From the NCBI RefSeq assembly GCF_000466685.1, contig NZ_ANNG01000021.1:1-43609 (forward strand): 43,609 bases of DNA, in the 5' to 3' direction. Position 1 is the stretch's first letter. Each line of letters begins with the position of its first letter. The position numbers were made by a program, and so were the translations under genes. The notes beneath the pieces are model-generated. The model ran no database searches. It was given only the letters and a program-made list of their open reading frames with translations, and was not told the DNA's origin. The DNA comes from Campylobacter concisus UNSWCS (GTDB taxonomy: Bacteria > Campylobacterota > Campylobacteria > Campylobacterales > Campylobacteraceae). This document shows, piece by piece, positions 1-8,612 of the stretch.

Positions 1-120
1 TATAAGGGCTTTGCTAGTCCCGAATCCGAAGCAAAATACATGCAAAAAATCAATGAGCTTAGAAAAATTTTATATGAAAAATGTAGCGACAAATACGAAA
101 TAGTAGATGATTTGCGTTAA
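1..120 (+). CDS. 3' end of an unknown gene
   Basis: The window opens inside a reading frame (frame 1) that runs 39 codons to a TAA at 118-120. The residues are charged and helical (ends EIVDDLR) with one cysteine. There is no recognisable domain in so short a piece. It lies 79 bp before the LprI-like gene on the same strand, so it may belong to the same cluster of secreted small proteins. This is a guess from position only. Confidence 0.5.
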   Translation, partial: YKGFASPESEAKYMQKINELRKILYEKCSDKYEIVDDLR

Positions 121-199
121 AATAAGCTTTTAAATTATGATTAATAATTCCCATAAAAGATACAATAACAAGACTTTATTATCGGCAAAAGGAATTCTA

Positions 200-633
200 A
201 TGAAAAATTTAAAACTTATTTTTATATCCGCATTACTCATCACATTAAACCTCTACTCAATTGAAAAAATCCAGCATAGCTTTGATTGCTTTAAAGCTAA
301 AACGAGAGTAGAAAAGCTAGTATGCTCTGATGAAGATATATCAAGAGTAGATAGAGATATGCAAAAAAGCATATGATCTAATGATGAGTAAATATGACCT
401 TGCTTACATGAATGAAGAGGCTAAAAGAGGAGATAAAGCCATATTTGGAAAAGCTAAAACAAAGTCAGATCGACTGGGTTAAGTATAGAGATAAGTATTG
501 CAACACAAAATCCATAGTGCAAAGATACGATTGGAGAACAGGTTTTTTAATAAACGATAAAATAGTACAAATGATCTATGCTATAACTACTTTACACAAA
601 AATTCTGGATGGACTCTCCTCCAAAGCCTGTAA
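200..633 (+). pseudogene. LprI/DUF1311-like secreted protein, frameshifted
   Basis: The ATG at 200 follows AAAAGG at 187-192. The product starts MKNLKLIFISALLITLNLYS, a typical signal peptide, followed by SFDCFKAKTRVEKLVC, the cysteine-bearing start of the lysozyme-inhibitor LprI N-terminal (DUF1311) family. The frame stops at 376 just after an A6 run (363-368). The family's second hallmark, QSQIDWVKYRDKYC, follows in another frame (412-633). Between them a third frame reads KAYDLMMSKYDLAYMNEEAK, and from about 573 a further frame reads CYNYFTQKFWMDSPPKP. So the gene needs several shifts to be read through. This is either decay or poor base calling. In intact form it would be periplasmic and might counter host or rival lysozyme. 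The family assignment rests on the cysteine spacing and the WVKYRD motif. Confidence 0.6.
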
Positions 634-642
634 ATAAAGATA

Positions 643-651
643 CCCCCCCCC
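643..651 (+). repeat. C9 homopolymer tract
   Basis: Nine consecutive C. The frame entering the tract reads DSPPKPVNKDTPP; the frame that stays open afterwards begins NKEFYEKF at 659. A change in tract length would join the two, as in Campylobacter slipped-strand contingency loci. Functional phase variation is inferred from the sequence alone. Confidence 0.7.
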
Positions 652-786
652 TATGGGGAATAAAGAGTTTTATGAGAAATTTTTAATTAATGCTTTTGGT
701 AAAGACATTGCAAAAAGGGAATTAAATACCACTAAAAACTATTACTATACACAACTTGACAGAGCTCCAGCTGGAAGCTATATCAT

Positions 787-3123
787 GTGTGTAGGTATAG
801 GTGGAGAAGAAAAAGATATATAGCTCTAATGAGCATGACATATAATAATCCAAGCCTTGTAGGAAATGGACTAAAAGCTCACTTAAGAGCTAAAAACCGC
901 TTTGGTGCTTGGTATGAGATAAGGTATAAGAGTAATGCAGACAATGAGATAGGTATAGCTAAGCGTAGATTTGCAGAGTCAAATGAATTTGGGCTGTTTG
1001 AAAGTAATGAAAATAATAATGCGGTCAAAGAAAACGAACTAAGAGATATAAGCATAAACGCAATATCCTTTGAAGAGTGCTTAGATCTATTCTCTCTTTT
1101 AAATGTGGCAAAGATAAAAGATAAAGATGAGCCATCTATAACCTATCTACAAAACGCTATAGCTTATGAGACTACTAAGGAATTTAAAGGCAATAGAACT
1201 ATAGCTGGCTACTCAAATGGCAATGCTGACTTCAATACACACTACAGAAAATACAACACTATCTTGCAATTTTTTGCAGATAAGATAAATGCTCTTTTAA
1301 AAAATGTCACCTCAAAGACCTTTAAGCTAGAAGATATCTATGTGATCACCACAAAAGATGATAATAGCCATAATATCTCAAGGATAAATAAGCTTTTAAA
1401 GATAAGAGCAGAAAATGGTGAGTTTAAACCTGAAGCTAAGAGAGATATCTTGCTTATATATCCAACGGTTTCAGCCCTTCCTGTAATGCCTGTCCAACCA
1501 AAAAATACAACCTTTACTATCGTCTTAGCAGATAACACATCGCTTGATTGTTCAAATTTAAACCCAGATGGGAATAGCAATGAGAGTGAGATAGTGCTTA
1601 TGAACTATAAGCAAGATGTAAGAGAGCCTAATAAAAACTCAAGAGATGAAGAGATAAGCTTTATAAAGCCTTCTACAAATGGTGAGACTATCATATATAA
1701 AAATGCTAACGACATTTTCATATCACAAGATGAGAGATATGCCTTTAATAGCGGCAATGTAATAACTCTTAACTTCTTTGAAAAAATGAACTTTAACCTC
1801 TTAAATTTTGCTAAAGAAAACAGCTATAGCATAAGAAGCGACAAGGCTTCAAGTATGTTTGATATAAAGCTAAGGCTACCAGACGCTACTGATAGTATCT
1901 CTACAAAAAATGAAGGAAATTTCAACCTAGTAGTGAGTGATCTGATCATAGAGGATGAAGAAGGTAAAAGCTGCGATATAAAAGAGGTGTATCTTCATAA
2001 TGGTGAAGATAAAAGAGTCTATCCCTCTTACTACCTAAAGAAAAACGATGATAAAGACTCAGATAGTAATAGTAGCTCTAAAAACTCATATACGGCTAAA
2101 TTTAGAATAAATATAAATTTAGACAAAAACTCTACAGGCTTTAAAAAGACTTCACAATTTATCATAGCTACATTTGATCTTAGTAAAAGGTATGACACTG
2201 CCGAGATACATGCCAAAGAAGATACTGCTGTTGTTACTTTGGCTAGTAAAGATAAAAAAGATGGAGGTGCTGAGTTTGATATCAAAGTATCTACAGTCGC
2301 TTATCAAAAAAATATAACTGAGATCAGGCTAAATACCTCAGAAAACACTAACGCTACAAATCTAAGCATAAAGGATACTTTAAATTTAGAGGCAGTTTAT
2401 CTACCAAATAAGGGAGACGATGACTACAAAGAGGTAAACTGGGCATATAAGGTGATAAGAGAGGATAAATATAATAGTGAGGTGGTAGGCAAGGTAGCAG
2501 GGGCGATAAATTTAAGCGAAGAGAAATTTAAAGGCAAAAAGATCACTTTTAGTCCAAAAGATGATATAAAAGATAAAGAGCTACTAAAGAAGCTAAATCA
2601 TGGCAACCATATCATAATGTTTTTTGCCTATCTAAAATCACCTGCGTTTAATACTAATTTTGGAAAGACGCATATTAGAGTAGATATAAAAGCACCTATC
2701 TATTTAAAATACTCTAACGGTAAGCTTTGCATATATGAGTTTGAGCATACGGATAGTTCTATGTGCTTTGATACAAGCTTATCTAATGATATCTTTGGTA
2801 AAGAGGGCAAATATGAGAAAGTAGAGCATATGCCTAAAGGAGTTTATTATATAAACTCAAATTTAAGTGGCGGGGATATAGATATATATGAAGATGATAA
2901 GCTAAGTGTAGTATGCTACCAGAGCATAGATGGTAAAGATAGATCGTATATAGAGCCATGTAAAATTTATGCAATAAATAGCAATATACAAAGAGCATCA
3001 TCTGCAAAAAGTGGGATAAATTTGATAGATAGTGAGAATAAAAATAGATTTATCCAAAAATTTAACGAAGTAAAACAAAGAGTTGGACTAGATAGCAAAG
3101 AGGTTAAGCTAGAGGTAGGGTAG
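787..3123 (+). CDS. Large unrecognised protein, 5' part out of frame
   Basis: A 778-codon open frame follows the LprI-like remnant. The ATG at 787 has no ribosome-binding site. The real protein seems to begin upstream: an open frame from 659 (NKEFYEKF, later APAGSYIMCVGIGGEEKD) ends at a TAG at 821, next to an A5 run (810-814), and one slip there joins it to ALMSMTYNNPSL in this frame. The first dozen residues from 787 (rich in arginine) are therefore probably not real. The body is polar, beta-rich and soluble-looking, with a DDKDSDSNSSS linker near residue 420 and no transmembrane segment. I recognise no family. A large exported or secretion-system-associated protein fused behind the LprI-like domain is possible but unproven. 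Confidence 0.6.
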   Translation: MCRYRWRRKRYIALMSMTYNNPSLVGNGLKAHLRAKNRFGAWYEIRYKSNADNEIGIAKRRFAESNEFGLFESNENNNAVKENELRDISINAISFEECLDLFSLLNVAKIKDKDEPSITYLQNAIAYETTKEFKGNRTIAGYSNGNADFNTHYRKYNTILQFFADKINALLKNVTSKTFKLEDIYVITTKDDNSHNISRINKLLKIRAENGEFKPEAKRDILLIYPTVSALPVMPVQPKNTTFTIVLADNTSLDCSNLNPDGNSNESEIVLMNYKQDVREPNKNSRDEEISFIKPSTNGETIIYKNANDIFISQDERYAFNSGNVITLNFFEKMNFNLLNFAKENSYSIRSDKASSMFDIKLRLPDATDSISTKNEGNFNLVVSDLIIEDEEGKSCDIKEVYLHNGEDKRVYPSYYLKKNDDKDSDSNSSSKNSYTAKFRININLDKNSTGFKKTSQFIIATFDLSKRYDTAEIHAKEDTAVVTLASKDKKDGGAEFDIKVSTVAYQKNITEIRLNTSENTNATNLSIKDTLNLEAVYLPNKGDDDYKEVNWAYKVIREDKYNSEVVGKVAGAINLSEEKFKGKKITFSPKDDIKDKELLKKLNHGNHIIMFFAYLKSPAFNTNFGKTHIRVDIKAPIYLKYSNGKLCIYEFEHTDSSMCFDTSLSNDIFGKEGKYEKVEHMPKGVYYINSNLSGGDIDIYEDDKLSVVCYQSIDGKDRSYIEPCKIYAINSNIQRASSAKSGINLIDSENKNRFIQKFNEVKQRVGLDSKEVKLEVG

Positions 3124-3196
3124 GGGAACATACGACCTTTTGTAATTGGTGTGTTTTGCTTCAAGACTAAAAATTTATTAAAAACCATCTCTAGTA

Positions 3197-3224
3197 TTGA
3201 CAGGTTAGTCAAAAAATGTATAAT
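3197..3224 (+). promoter_or_regulatory. Sigma-70-type promoter for 3265 gene
   Basis: TTGACA at 3197-3202 and TATAAT at 3219-3224 are separated by 16 bp, 40 bp before the start at 3265. Such a full -35 box is unusual in Campylobacter, where -10 elements usually suffice. The -35 box lies inside TGACAGGTTAGTCA, similar to the operator-like element further right (see 31926-31940). Confidence 0.6.
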
Positions 3225-3264
3225 GTCTAAAAATTAATATATATTTATAGACAAAGGAAATTTT

Positions 3265-5289
3265 ATGCATTTTGAGAAAAATTTATTTAATGAACCTAGT
3301 GACGAAAAACTATGTTGCTTTAAAAATGAGTTAATAAGTATTAATTATCTATCTTGTGAAGAACTTTTTGATGGTTATGATACGATAAAGGCAATAACTT
3401 TTTCATATGAGCTAAAATTTGTCGATAAATTGCTTGTAAATTTTACAAATGCGAAAGTAATAATAGGCGGTAGTTTTTTTACGCAAAAAGATATGACGAT
3501 GCAAAATCTTATTGTTGCAGCACTTACGGATGCGGACATTGCGGCTAGAGAAGTTGGTAAATTTGAAAATTTATTAGAGATGATGAGGGGGCAAAGGCTT
3601 GAGTTTAGGGTGCCGCTTGCGTGCGTAGATCACCGTAAAATTTATATACTAAGTAACTCTAAAAATGGCGCCACACGCGTAATAAGCTCGTCTGCAAATA
3701 TGAGCGCAAGAGCTTGGGAAGGCGATCAAATGGAGCATTACTCGTATGATGATACGCTGTTTTGCTTTGATGAGTATAGTAAAAGATTTGACACTTTTTA
3801 CTCGTGCTGCAAAGCCCTCCCACTTGATGTGATCACTACAAAGCACACCGATGATCCATTTAAATCAAACGCAATCATAAAAGAGATAAAAGAGAAGAAC
3901 GAAGTCATAATTTTAGAACATATTCGTGAGGATGTAGAGCTTGATAGTGTTAAATACGCAATAGATTATGAAAAAATAAAAGGTAGATATGATGCTTTGG
4001 TGGGTGATACAAATTTAAAGAACAAACAAGGGCTTTTTGAAATTTCTCCAAAAACTCTTAAGAAATTTGAGTTAAATTTAAACAAAGAGAGTTTAAAGGC
4101 TAAAAATATAAATCCGCAGGCAGACTACTCGCGTTTAAAATTTGACTATGAGAATTTGCGAGCATTTATAGATGATGATGAGTTAAATTTAGAGCCGAGC
4201 CCTGATGAAGTTAGGCGAGATATAGACGAGCTTTTAGCGCTTCTTGAAAATTTTAATGATTTTGTTGGAGATAAAGAAAAGATAAAACATACTCATTTTA
4301 AGCTCTTAAATGCGGTGTTTGCATCGCCTTTTCATGCAAAAATACGCTGCACTGCATATCTTAAAAATATAAGCACTACAAGCTTGCCTATGTTTTTATT
4401 GGCTGCTTCAAGCAGTGCAAACTGCGGAAAGACCTTTGTTATCACGGCTATTTTAAAGATGATGAGTGGGAAAAGGCTCGTAAATTTAAACACTGAGAGC
4501 TGCAAAAGCACGTTTATAAGAGATATACAAGCAGGATACTGCTCATTGCCAGTGTTTGTAGATGAAATTGACAATGCTTATATCAGCAGATTAAAAAATA
4601 TTATAAAAAGCCCAGAGGAATGCGAAAAACATCAACTTCAAGATCAACCGATGATACTTTTTGCCTCAAACGATGCACTTGACCCTGATGAAACGCTTAG
4701 AAAACGTATGATATTTTTAAGATTTGAAGGAGCTTTACCAAGCAATATCGATCAAAACGCCTACAAAGGTAGAGGCAATGCAATCATATCTCGCCTAAGT
4801 AACGGACTTTACAGGGAGTATCTACGCAGAATGCTACCTAAAATTTCAGAGCTACTAGACTTGATGATACAAGGGGATACGGACGATACTTGGTATCCTG
4901 ATGTGATGCTCATCTCATCAAATGTATTGCTTGAAATTTTAGATGACTTTGGATATGCTCGAGCTAGTTATATGAGGCCGCTTAGTTTTAATGCTGATTA
5001 TTCAGTAAATGCTAGTTTTATCGCACAAGATTCGCTTAATGAGATCGCTGAATTTTATAAACACGGTAAAAGTGCATTTAAGATAAGCAAAAAACAGGTA
5101 ACTATAGAGCTAGGTACGGATAGTGATAGTAAAAATAAGTGTAAAAACTGGGTAAATACTTTGCCTGCTGAGATGAAAGCTAAAATTCTAAGCACAAAAG
5201 ATAAAAATCAGCTCATCCTAGATAGGGCAGAGCTAGAAAAGCGACTGGGTATAAAATTTGGAGGCTTTGGCTTTTTTACTTGGAGTTAG
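3265..5289 (+). CDS. PLD-type domain fused to P-loop ATPase
   Basis: 674 residues; the start at 3265 is preceded by AAAGGA. The N-terminal part (about 1-200) has a phospholipase-D-like signature: VDHRKIYIL around residue 122 (H-x-K) and then VISSSANMSARAW around 142, the Ser/Asn-containing strand of the HKD superfamily. Only one such motif is seen, as in nuclease-type PLD proteins that dimerise. After a charged linker, the C-terminal half has a Walker A (SSSANCGKT, about 382-391) and a Walker B (LPVFVDEIDN, about 428-437), with LFASND ahead of an arginine-rich segment, as in AAA+/helicase-like ATPases of mobile elements. It overlaps or abuts the next gene and forms an operon with it. A DNA-processing or defence role is inferred; I cannot name a described system. 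Confidence 0.7.
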   Translation: MHFEKNLFNEPSDEKLCCFKNELISINYLSCEELFDGYDTIKAITFSYELKFVDKLLVNFTNAKVIIGGSFFTQKDMTMQNLIVAALTDADIAAREVGKFENLLEMMRGQRLEFRVPLACVDHRKIYILSNSKNGATRVISSSANMSARAWEGDQMEHYSYDDTLFCFDEYSKRFDTFYSCCKALPLDVITTKHTDDPFKSNAIIKEIKEKNEVIILEHIREDVELDSVKYAIDYEKIKGRYDALVGDTNLKNKQGLFEISPKTLKKFELNLNKESLKAKNINPQADYSRLKFDYENLRAFIDDDELNLEPSPDEVRRDIDELLALLENFNDFVGDKEKIKHTHFKLLNAVFASPFHAKIRCTAYLKNISTTSLPMFLLAASSSANCGKTFVITAILKMMSGKRLVNLNTESCKSTFIRDIQAGYCSLPVFVDEIDNAYISRLKNIIKSPEECEKHQLQDQPMILFASNDALDPDETLRKRMIFLRFEGALPSNIDQNAYKGRGNAIISRLSNGLYREYLRRMLPKISELLDLMIQGDTDDTWYPDVMLISSNVLLEILDDFGYARASYMRPLSFNADYSVNASFIAQDSLNEIAEFYKHGKSAFKISKKQVTIELGTDSDSKNKCKNWVNTLPAEMKAKILSTKDKNQLILDRAELEKRLGIKFGGFGFFTWS

Positions 5290-5291
5290 TG

Positions 5292-5861
5292 ATGAAAATT
5301 TATATTTATGCTAAGCAAAATGACGACATAAAAGGGCTTAGGAGCATTTTAAGATATTTAGACGAAGCAGGGGAAGTCTTGATCATCAGTGAGAGTACGC
5401 GCTCTTTTAATGAGTACCAACGCCTAAAAAAGTGCTTAAAGCAAGGCGATATAGTGATAGTTGGAGGCATTTTTAGCCTTGCATTATCACAAAGTTATGT
5501 TGCCAGTGAGTTAAAATTTTTCATAGACAACAAAATTTCACTATTTATATACGATCTTGCTCCAACTTATAAAGATGGCACTAACTATGCCGTAAATATG
5601 GCAGTGTTGCAAACTTTATATACGCTAGCAAGGAATGAGAAAATTTCATTATCGGCACTTGATAAAAATTATAGTGTTGGGCGCAATAAGCTCATTTTTC
5701 CGCAAAACTGGCGTGAGCTTTATGAAAAATGGCAAAACAAAGAGATAACGTCAAAAGAATTTATAAGTGCATCAGGACTTAAAAAAGCAACGTTTTATAA
5801 TATGCTTAGCGAATATGAGAGCTTGCTTCAAGAACAAGCTCAATATCAGCAGCTAGCTTAA
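5292..5861 (+). CDS. Resolvase-like protein lacking catalytic serine
   Basis: The ATG at 5292 has GGAG at 5282-5285 and is preferred over the ATG at 5280, which lacks one. 189 residues. The N-terminal fold follows serine recombinases: MKIYIYAKQ, then EYQRLKKCLKQGDIVIVGGI (compare R..L..ll..l..GD.vvv..l), and a block ending LQTLYTLARNEK. The usual Y-x-R-x-S segment reads YIYAKQND, so the nucleophilic serine is absent. The C-terminus (WRELYEKWQNKEITSKEF then KKATFYNML) is a helix-turn-helix of the type found in resolvases. It could bind DNA without cutting it, steering or regulating the PLD-ATPase protein whose stop codon it abuts. The catalytic loss is seen; the role is inferred. Confidence 0.65.
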   Translation: MKIYIYAKQNDDIKGLRSILRYLDEAGEVLIISESTRSFNEYQRLKKCLKQGDIVIVGGIFSLALSQSYVASELKFFIDNKISLFIYDLAPTYKDGTNYAVNMAVLQTLYTLARNEKISLSALDKNYSVGRNKLIFPQNWRELYEKWQNKEITSKEFISASGLKKATFYNMLSEYESLLQEQAQYQQLA

Positions 5862-5960
5862 ATTTCAAAGAAAAACTATAACTGCTTTGAAAAGAATTGA
5901 TTTGCAAATCATAGCAGATATAGAAATTTAAATTTCTAAGATGCTATAGCGGATGTGTGT

Positions 5961-6184
5961 CTAGCAAATTTCTAAATATTTTTTTCTTAAATAGTCTGCT
6001 TCATCTTTTGTAATTTCTTTACTGAGTTGAGATATGTTTATTGTTGTATAAAGCTCGCTCCAGTATAAGCTTAAATCAAAATTAGGATGAACATTTGAGT
6101 TTTTGCAATCCAAAAACTTTTTTAAGTCTTGTTTAAGCCATAGGGGTAAAGTGTTTTCATCTAGTGTAAAATTTTCTTCCGCAT
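5961..6184 (-). pseudogene. Small ORF, frameshifted at its start
   Basis: On the minus strand an ATG at 6184 follows AAAAGGATAA, immediately after the stop of the 6194-6646 gene, but the frame closes after MRKKILH. A neighbouring frame is open to a TAG at 5961 and reads like a real protein (TLPLWLKQDLKKFLDC, then KEITKDEADYLRKKYLEIC). One slip in the GAAGAAAAT stretch would give about 74 residues. I do not recognise the family. It is probably the broken third gene of the 7007-5961 unit. Confidence 0.4.
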
Positions 6185-6193
6185 TTTATCCTT

Positions 6194-6646
6194 TTAATGT
6201 CCTAGTAGTTTTTCTCTTATCTCTTTCATCGGATATCTCGCGTCGCTCAGATTGAGATATTCTTTATATATCGATAGTCCTCCCATTATCTTGTAAATTT
6301 CCAAATCCGTATTGCCCATCTCTCTTAATTTCTTCGCTCCATCCTCGCAAAGAATATCCTTCTCCCAATACTCCTGCCTGTATAGAGCTATAGTTAGCTC
6401 CTCTAGTTTCTCTTCGTCCACTAGCCCTCTGGCTTGGATGTCGTCTATCATCCCCAAGTTCTCCAAAGCTGTCGTCCAGCGGTAAAGTATCGTTAGTCTG
6501 TGCATCCAGTCGCCTGATTGAATGTTCGAAGGTGCTGGATACGTTGATCTCATTATCTCTTGTTGCTCCACGTCCAGACGTTTCTCGATATAAGTTCTCA
6601 TCCGAGTTATCACTTCTTCACTTGGCTCTATCGTATCGCAAGTCAT
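6194..6646 (-). CDS. Hypothetical protein
   Basis: 150 residues (MTCDTIEPSEEVITRMRTYIEKRLD to REKLLGH), mostly helical and acidic, with no signal peptide, membrane segment or known motif. Its ATG lies inside the end of the preceding ORF (29-bp overlap, GGAG only two bases away), so it is either translationally coupled or the continuation of that ORF after a frameshift. It lies downstream of the WYL gene that ends the CRISPR operon, but with a 221-bp gap, so it is not clearly part of it. Function unknown. Confidence 0.5.
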   Translation of the reverse strand: MTCDTIEPSEEVITRMRTYIEKRLDVEQQEIMRSTYPAPSNIQSGDWMHRLTILYRWTTALENLGMIDDIQARGLVDEEKLEELTIALYRQEYWEKDILCEDGAKKLREMGNTDLEIYKIMGGLSIYKEYLNLSDARYPMKEIREKLLGH

Positions 6647-7007
6647 CGCTCCAATTCACCCAGTCGTGGTTGATCGTTATTAGTAAATTTACTAACTCTT
6701 TTTTGATCTGCTCTATTTGTTCTTGATTGATCTGGCTGGATTCATTGATTTTACTCTCCATATTTTTGATCGCTAAATATAGATAATTTGAGAAATTGAT
6801 CTCCTCTTGTAGTGGTGTCCACTCCATTTCCATCATATCTATAAATCTCTTTTTAGTTATTAGCGGTCTGTTGCCCTTTATCTTGTTTTGAGGGTTTGAT
6901 AGGATATGGTTGTTGTTGGTATCCACAAAGTCCCAGATCCCATCTATAGTCTCTTTGAAATTTTGCTCTGATAATTCATTATATTTGGGATTTAATATGT
7001 GAAACAT
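6618..7007 (-). CDS. Hypothetical protein
   Basis: I chose the ATG at 7007, which has GGAG nine bases upstream, over a TTG at 7040. About 129 residues (MFHILNPKYNELSEQNF...), helical, with a tryptophan-rich end (HDWVNWSDDLRYDRAK). There is no known motif. It overlaps the 6194-6646 gene by 29 bp in another frame; together they could be one protein of about 270 residues split by a shift near 6620-6645. The compact overlap and shared strand suggest a two-gene unit. No function can be assigned. Confidence 0.5.
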   Translation of the reverse strand: MFHILNPKYNELSEQNFKETIDGIWDFVDTNNNHILSNPQNKIKGNRPLITKKRFIDMMEMEWTPLQEEINFSNYLYLAIKNMESKINESSQINQEQIEQIKKELVNLLITINHDWVNWSDDLRYDRAK

Positions 7008-7227
7008 TGTATATGCTCCAAGTTTATTTATTAAATGCAATTTTACTATTTTTACATAAATACTGCATAACTGGATAGTTTTGCTGTGAGGCTATAACTA
7101 ATGGTAAGATAAATATGGCAACAGGATAATAAGACTGATATTTGCTTATGTATTTACCACACATTGATAGCTTATATTAATTCTTTCAATATTGTTTGCC
7201 ATAGCCTATTAAGCTATAAATTTGAAA

Positions 7228-8229
7228 TTATTTATCTAATAAATCAAGAGCAATTTTTAAATCCTCTTTAAATTTATCCCTTAGGCTTTTTGGCTCTAAT
7301 ATCTCGATATCTGGGAGCCATCTCTTTATGAAAGGTAAAATTTCTATATCCTGAGTAAAATCTATACTAAACGTAACACTGCCATCCTCTAAAGTCTTTT
7401 CAAATCTTTGAGATGGGAAAAAGCTCTTCATGCCTTTACGAAAATATATAGCTACCTTTGGAGAGGCTTTTAGCATTGCTCTTTGTGGCGTATTTGATGG
7501 CAAGCTCATAGCATTTTGTATTTTATTAAAATATGTTTTGTACTTTGACAAAATCTTTTTTTGATAGTTTTTTGAACTTTTGGTTAAAGATACTATAAAA
7601 GCTACCCTTAAAAGCCTAAAATTTTCGTTAGCATCCTCTATAGCCAAATACCAATTTCCATCAGTAAAGACTATTTTTAGGCATTTTGCATCGGTTAAAT
7701 TTTCGACTTCACCGATATATTTATACTTAATGTCTCGGTATTCTCTGTTTGCAACTGCATTACGAAGCTCACTCAAATACCTTTTGCTAGGCTCATCTTG
7801 TAAATTTTCTAAAGGATTTGTCTTAAATAAAAATATATCAGAATCTTCTTGTAGCTGCTTAGATACCTCTTTTTCATGTTGCTCTAAATCTTTCAATAAG
7901 CTAGGGTCGTTTTCGTTTAGTAAGGTGATTAACCAGCCTAGATTGTCGCTATTTTTTAAAAGATACTCTAAAACGATGATTATGTCTTTATTCTTATCAG
8001 CTACTCTTAATACACCCATAGGTTTTTTGGCATTTTTTACAAGCTTATTTTCCACTATAAATGAATCCCCGAATAAAATTTTGATCTCTTCTATATATCT
8101 TCTTAGCGTTCTTTCTTGTATGCCAAATTCATCCAAAAGCTCTGTGTCTGATGGATAAATTTCTCGTTTTTTTACTAATTTTTTTAAAATTTCAAAAATA
8201 ATTAATGTTTTATTGTTTAACTCTGCCAT
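7228..8229 (-). CDS. WYL-domain transcriptional regulator of CRISPR operon
   Basis: 333 residues. The N-terminal 60 residues form a winged helix-turn-helix (TELLDEFGIQERTLRRYIEE). A WYL domain follows, with DGNWYLAIED carrying the name-giving residues, then FRLLRVAFIVSL, and a C-terminal extension (WLPDIEILEPKSLRDKFKED) typical of the family. WYL proteins bind ligands, often nucleotides or nucleic acid, and are frequent regulators of phage defence loci. Its ATG overlaps the csx20 stop (TAATG), so it is the last gene of the ten-gene type III operon and is made together with the effectors. It probably regulates that operon or the cas6-RT-cas1-cas2 operon. It is diverged from the second WYL protein at 31988. 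Confidence 0.85.
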   Translation of the reverse strand: MAELNNKTLIIFEILKKLVKKREIYPSDTELLDEFGIQERTLRRYIEEIKILFGDSFIVENKLVKNAKKPMGVLRVADKNKDIIIVLEYLLKNSDNLGWLITLLNENDPSLLKDLEQHEKEVSKQLQEDSDIFLFKTNPLENLQDEPSKRYLSELRNAVANREYRDIKYKYIGEVENLTDAKCLKIVFTDGNWYLAIEDANENFRLLRVAFIVSLTKSSKNYQKKILSKYKTYFNKIQNAMSLPSNTPQRAMLKASPKVAIYFRKGMKSFFPSQRFEKTLEDGSVTFSIDFTQDIEILPFIKRWLPDIEILEPKSLRDKFKEDLKIALDLLDK

Positions 8230-8612
8230 TATAAATCCTCATATTCTCTAAATCTTGCATGTTTAAATTCTCGTTTTGTTACGACTTTTCCGTTTTCTAT
8301 ATATTCGCTTACTATAATACGCTTTGTAGTAGCATATACGACGGTTAAACCCATATTTTTTGCGAATTTTATCATGTTATATGTTGCTCCAAAGTCACCT
8401 TGAACCAATAACACATCGCCTGCATTAGCCTGCCCCGTAAGTCTATCTTTGTAGATATTTACGATATTTACTACACTTTTTTCAAACGGATCTATGTCAC
8501 TCCACTTTGCATCAGCTATATTTACAAATTTCTCAATTTTTAAATTTTCTCTCGCATCCTCTTCTTGTTCTGGTGTTAGAGCGTGATTCATTAAAATAAA
8601 AAGAGTTTTCAT
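8229..8612 (-). CDS. csx20: Csx20 family protein, candidate ring nuclease
   Basis: 127 residues matching the Csx20 pattern: LFILMNHALTPEQEEDAR at the start, DVLLVQGDFGATYNMI near residue 78, VVYATTKRIIV near 100 and FKHARFREYEDL at the end. Csx20 occurs only beside type III CRISPR effectors and is regarded as a small CARF-like ring nuclease that degrades cyclic oligoadenylate and so switches the response off. It overlaps csx1 by 4 bp and the WYL gene by 1 bp. Its place just after two cyclic-oligoadenylate-sensing effectors fits the off-switch role. The family is recognised from motifs; the activity is from the literature on the family, not shown here. Confidence 0.85.
   Translation of the reverse strand: MKTLFILMNHALTPEQEEDARENLKIEKFVNIADAKWSDIDPFEKSVVNIVNIYKDRLTGQANAGDVLLVQGDFGATYNMIKFAKNMGLTVVYATTKRIIVSEYIENGKVVTKREFKHARFREYEDL

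Noticed and set aside
3197-3211. Fifth copy of the 15-bp WYL operator at the PLD-ATPase promoter
   Set aside because: Only part matches (TGACAGGTTAGTCA) and it coincides with a -35 TTGACA, which alone can explain it. Kept only as a remark.
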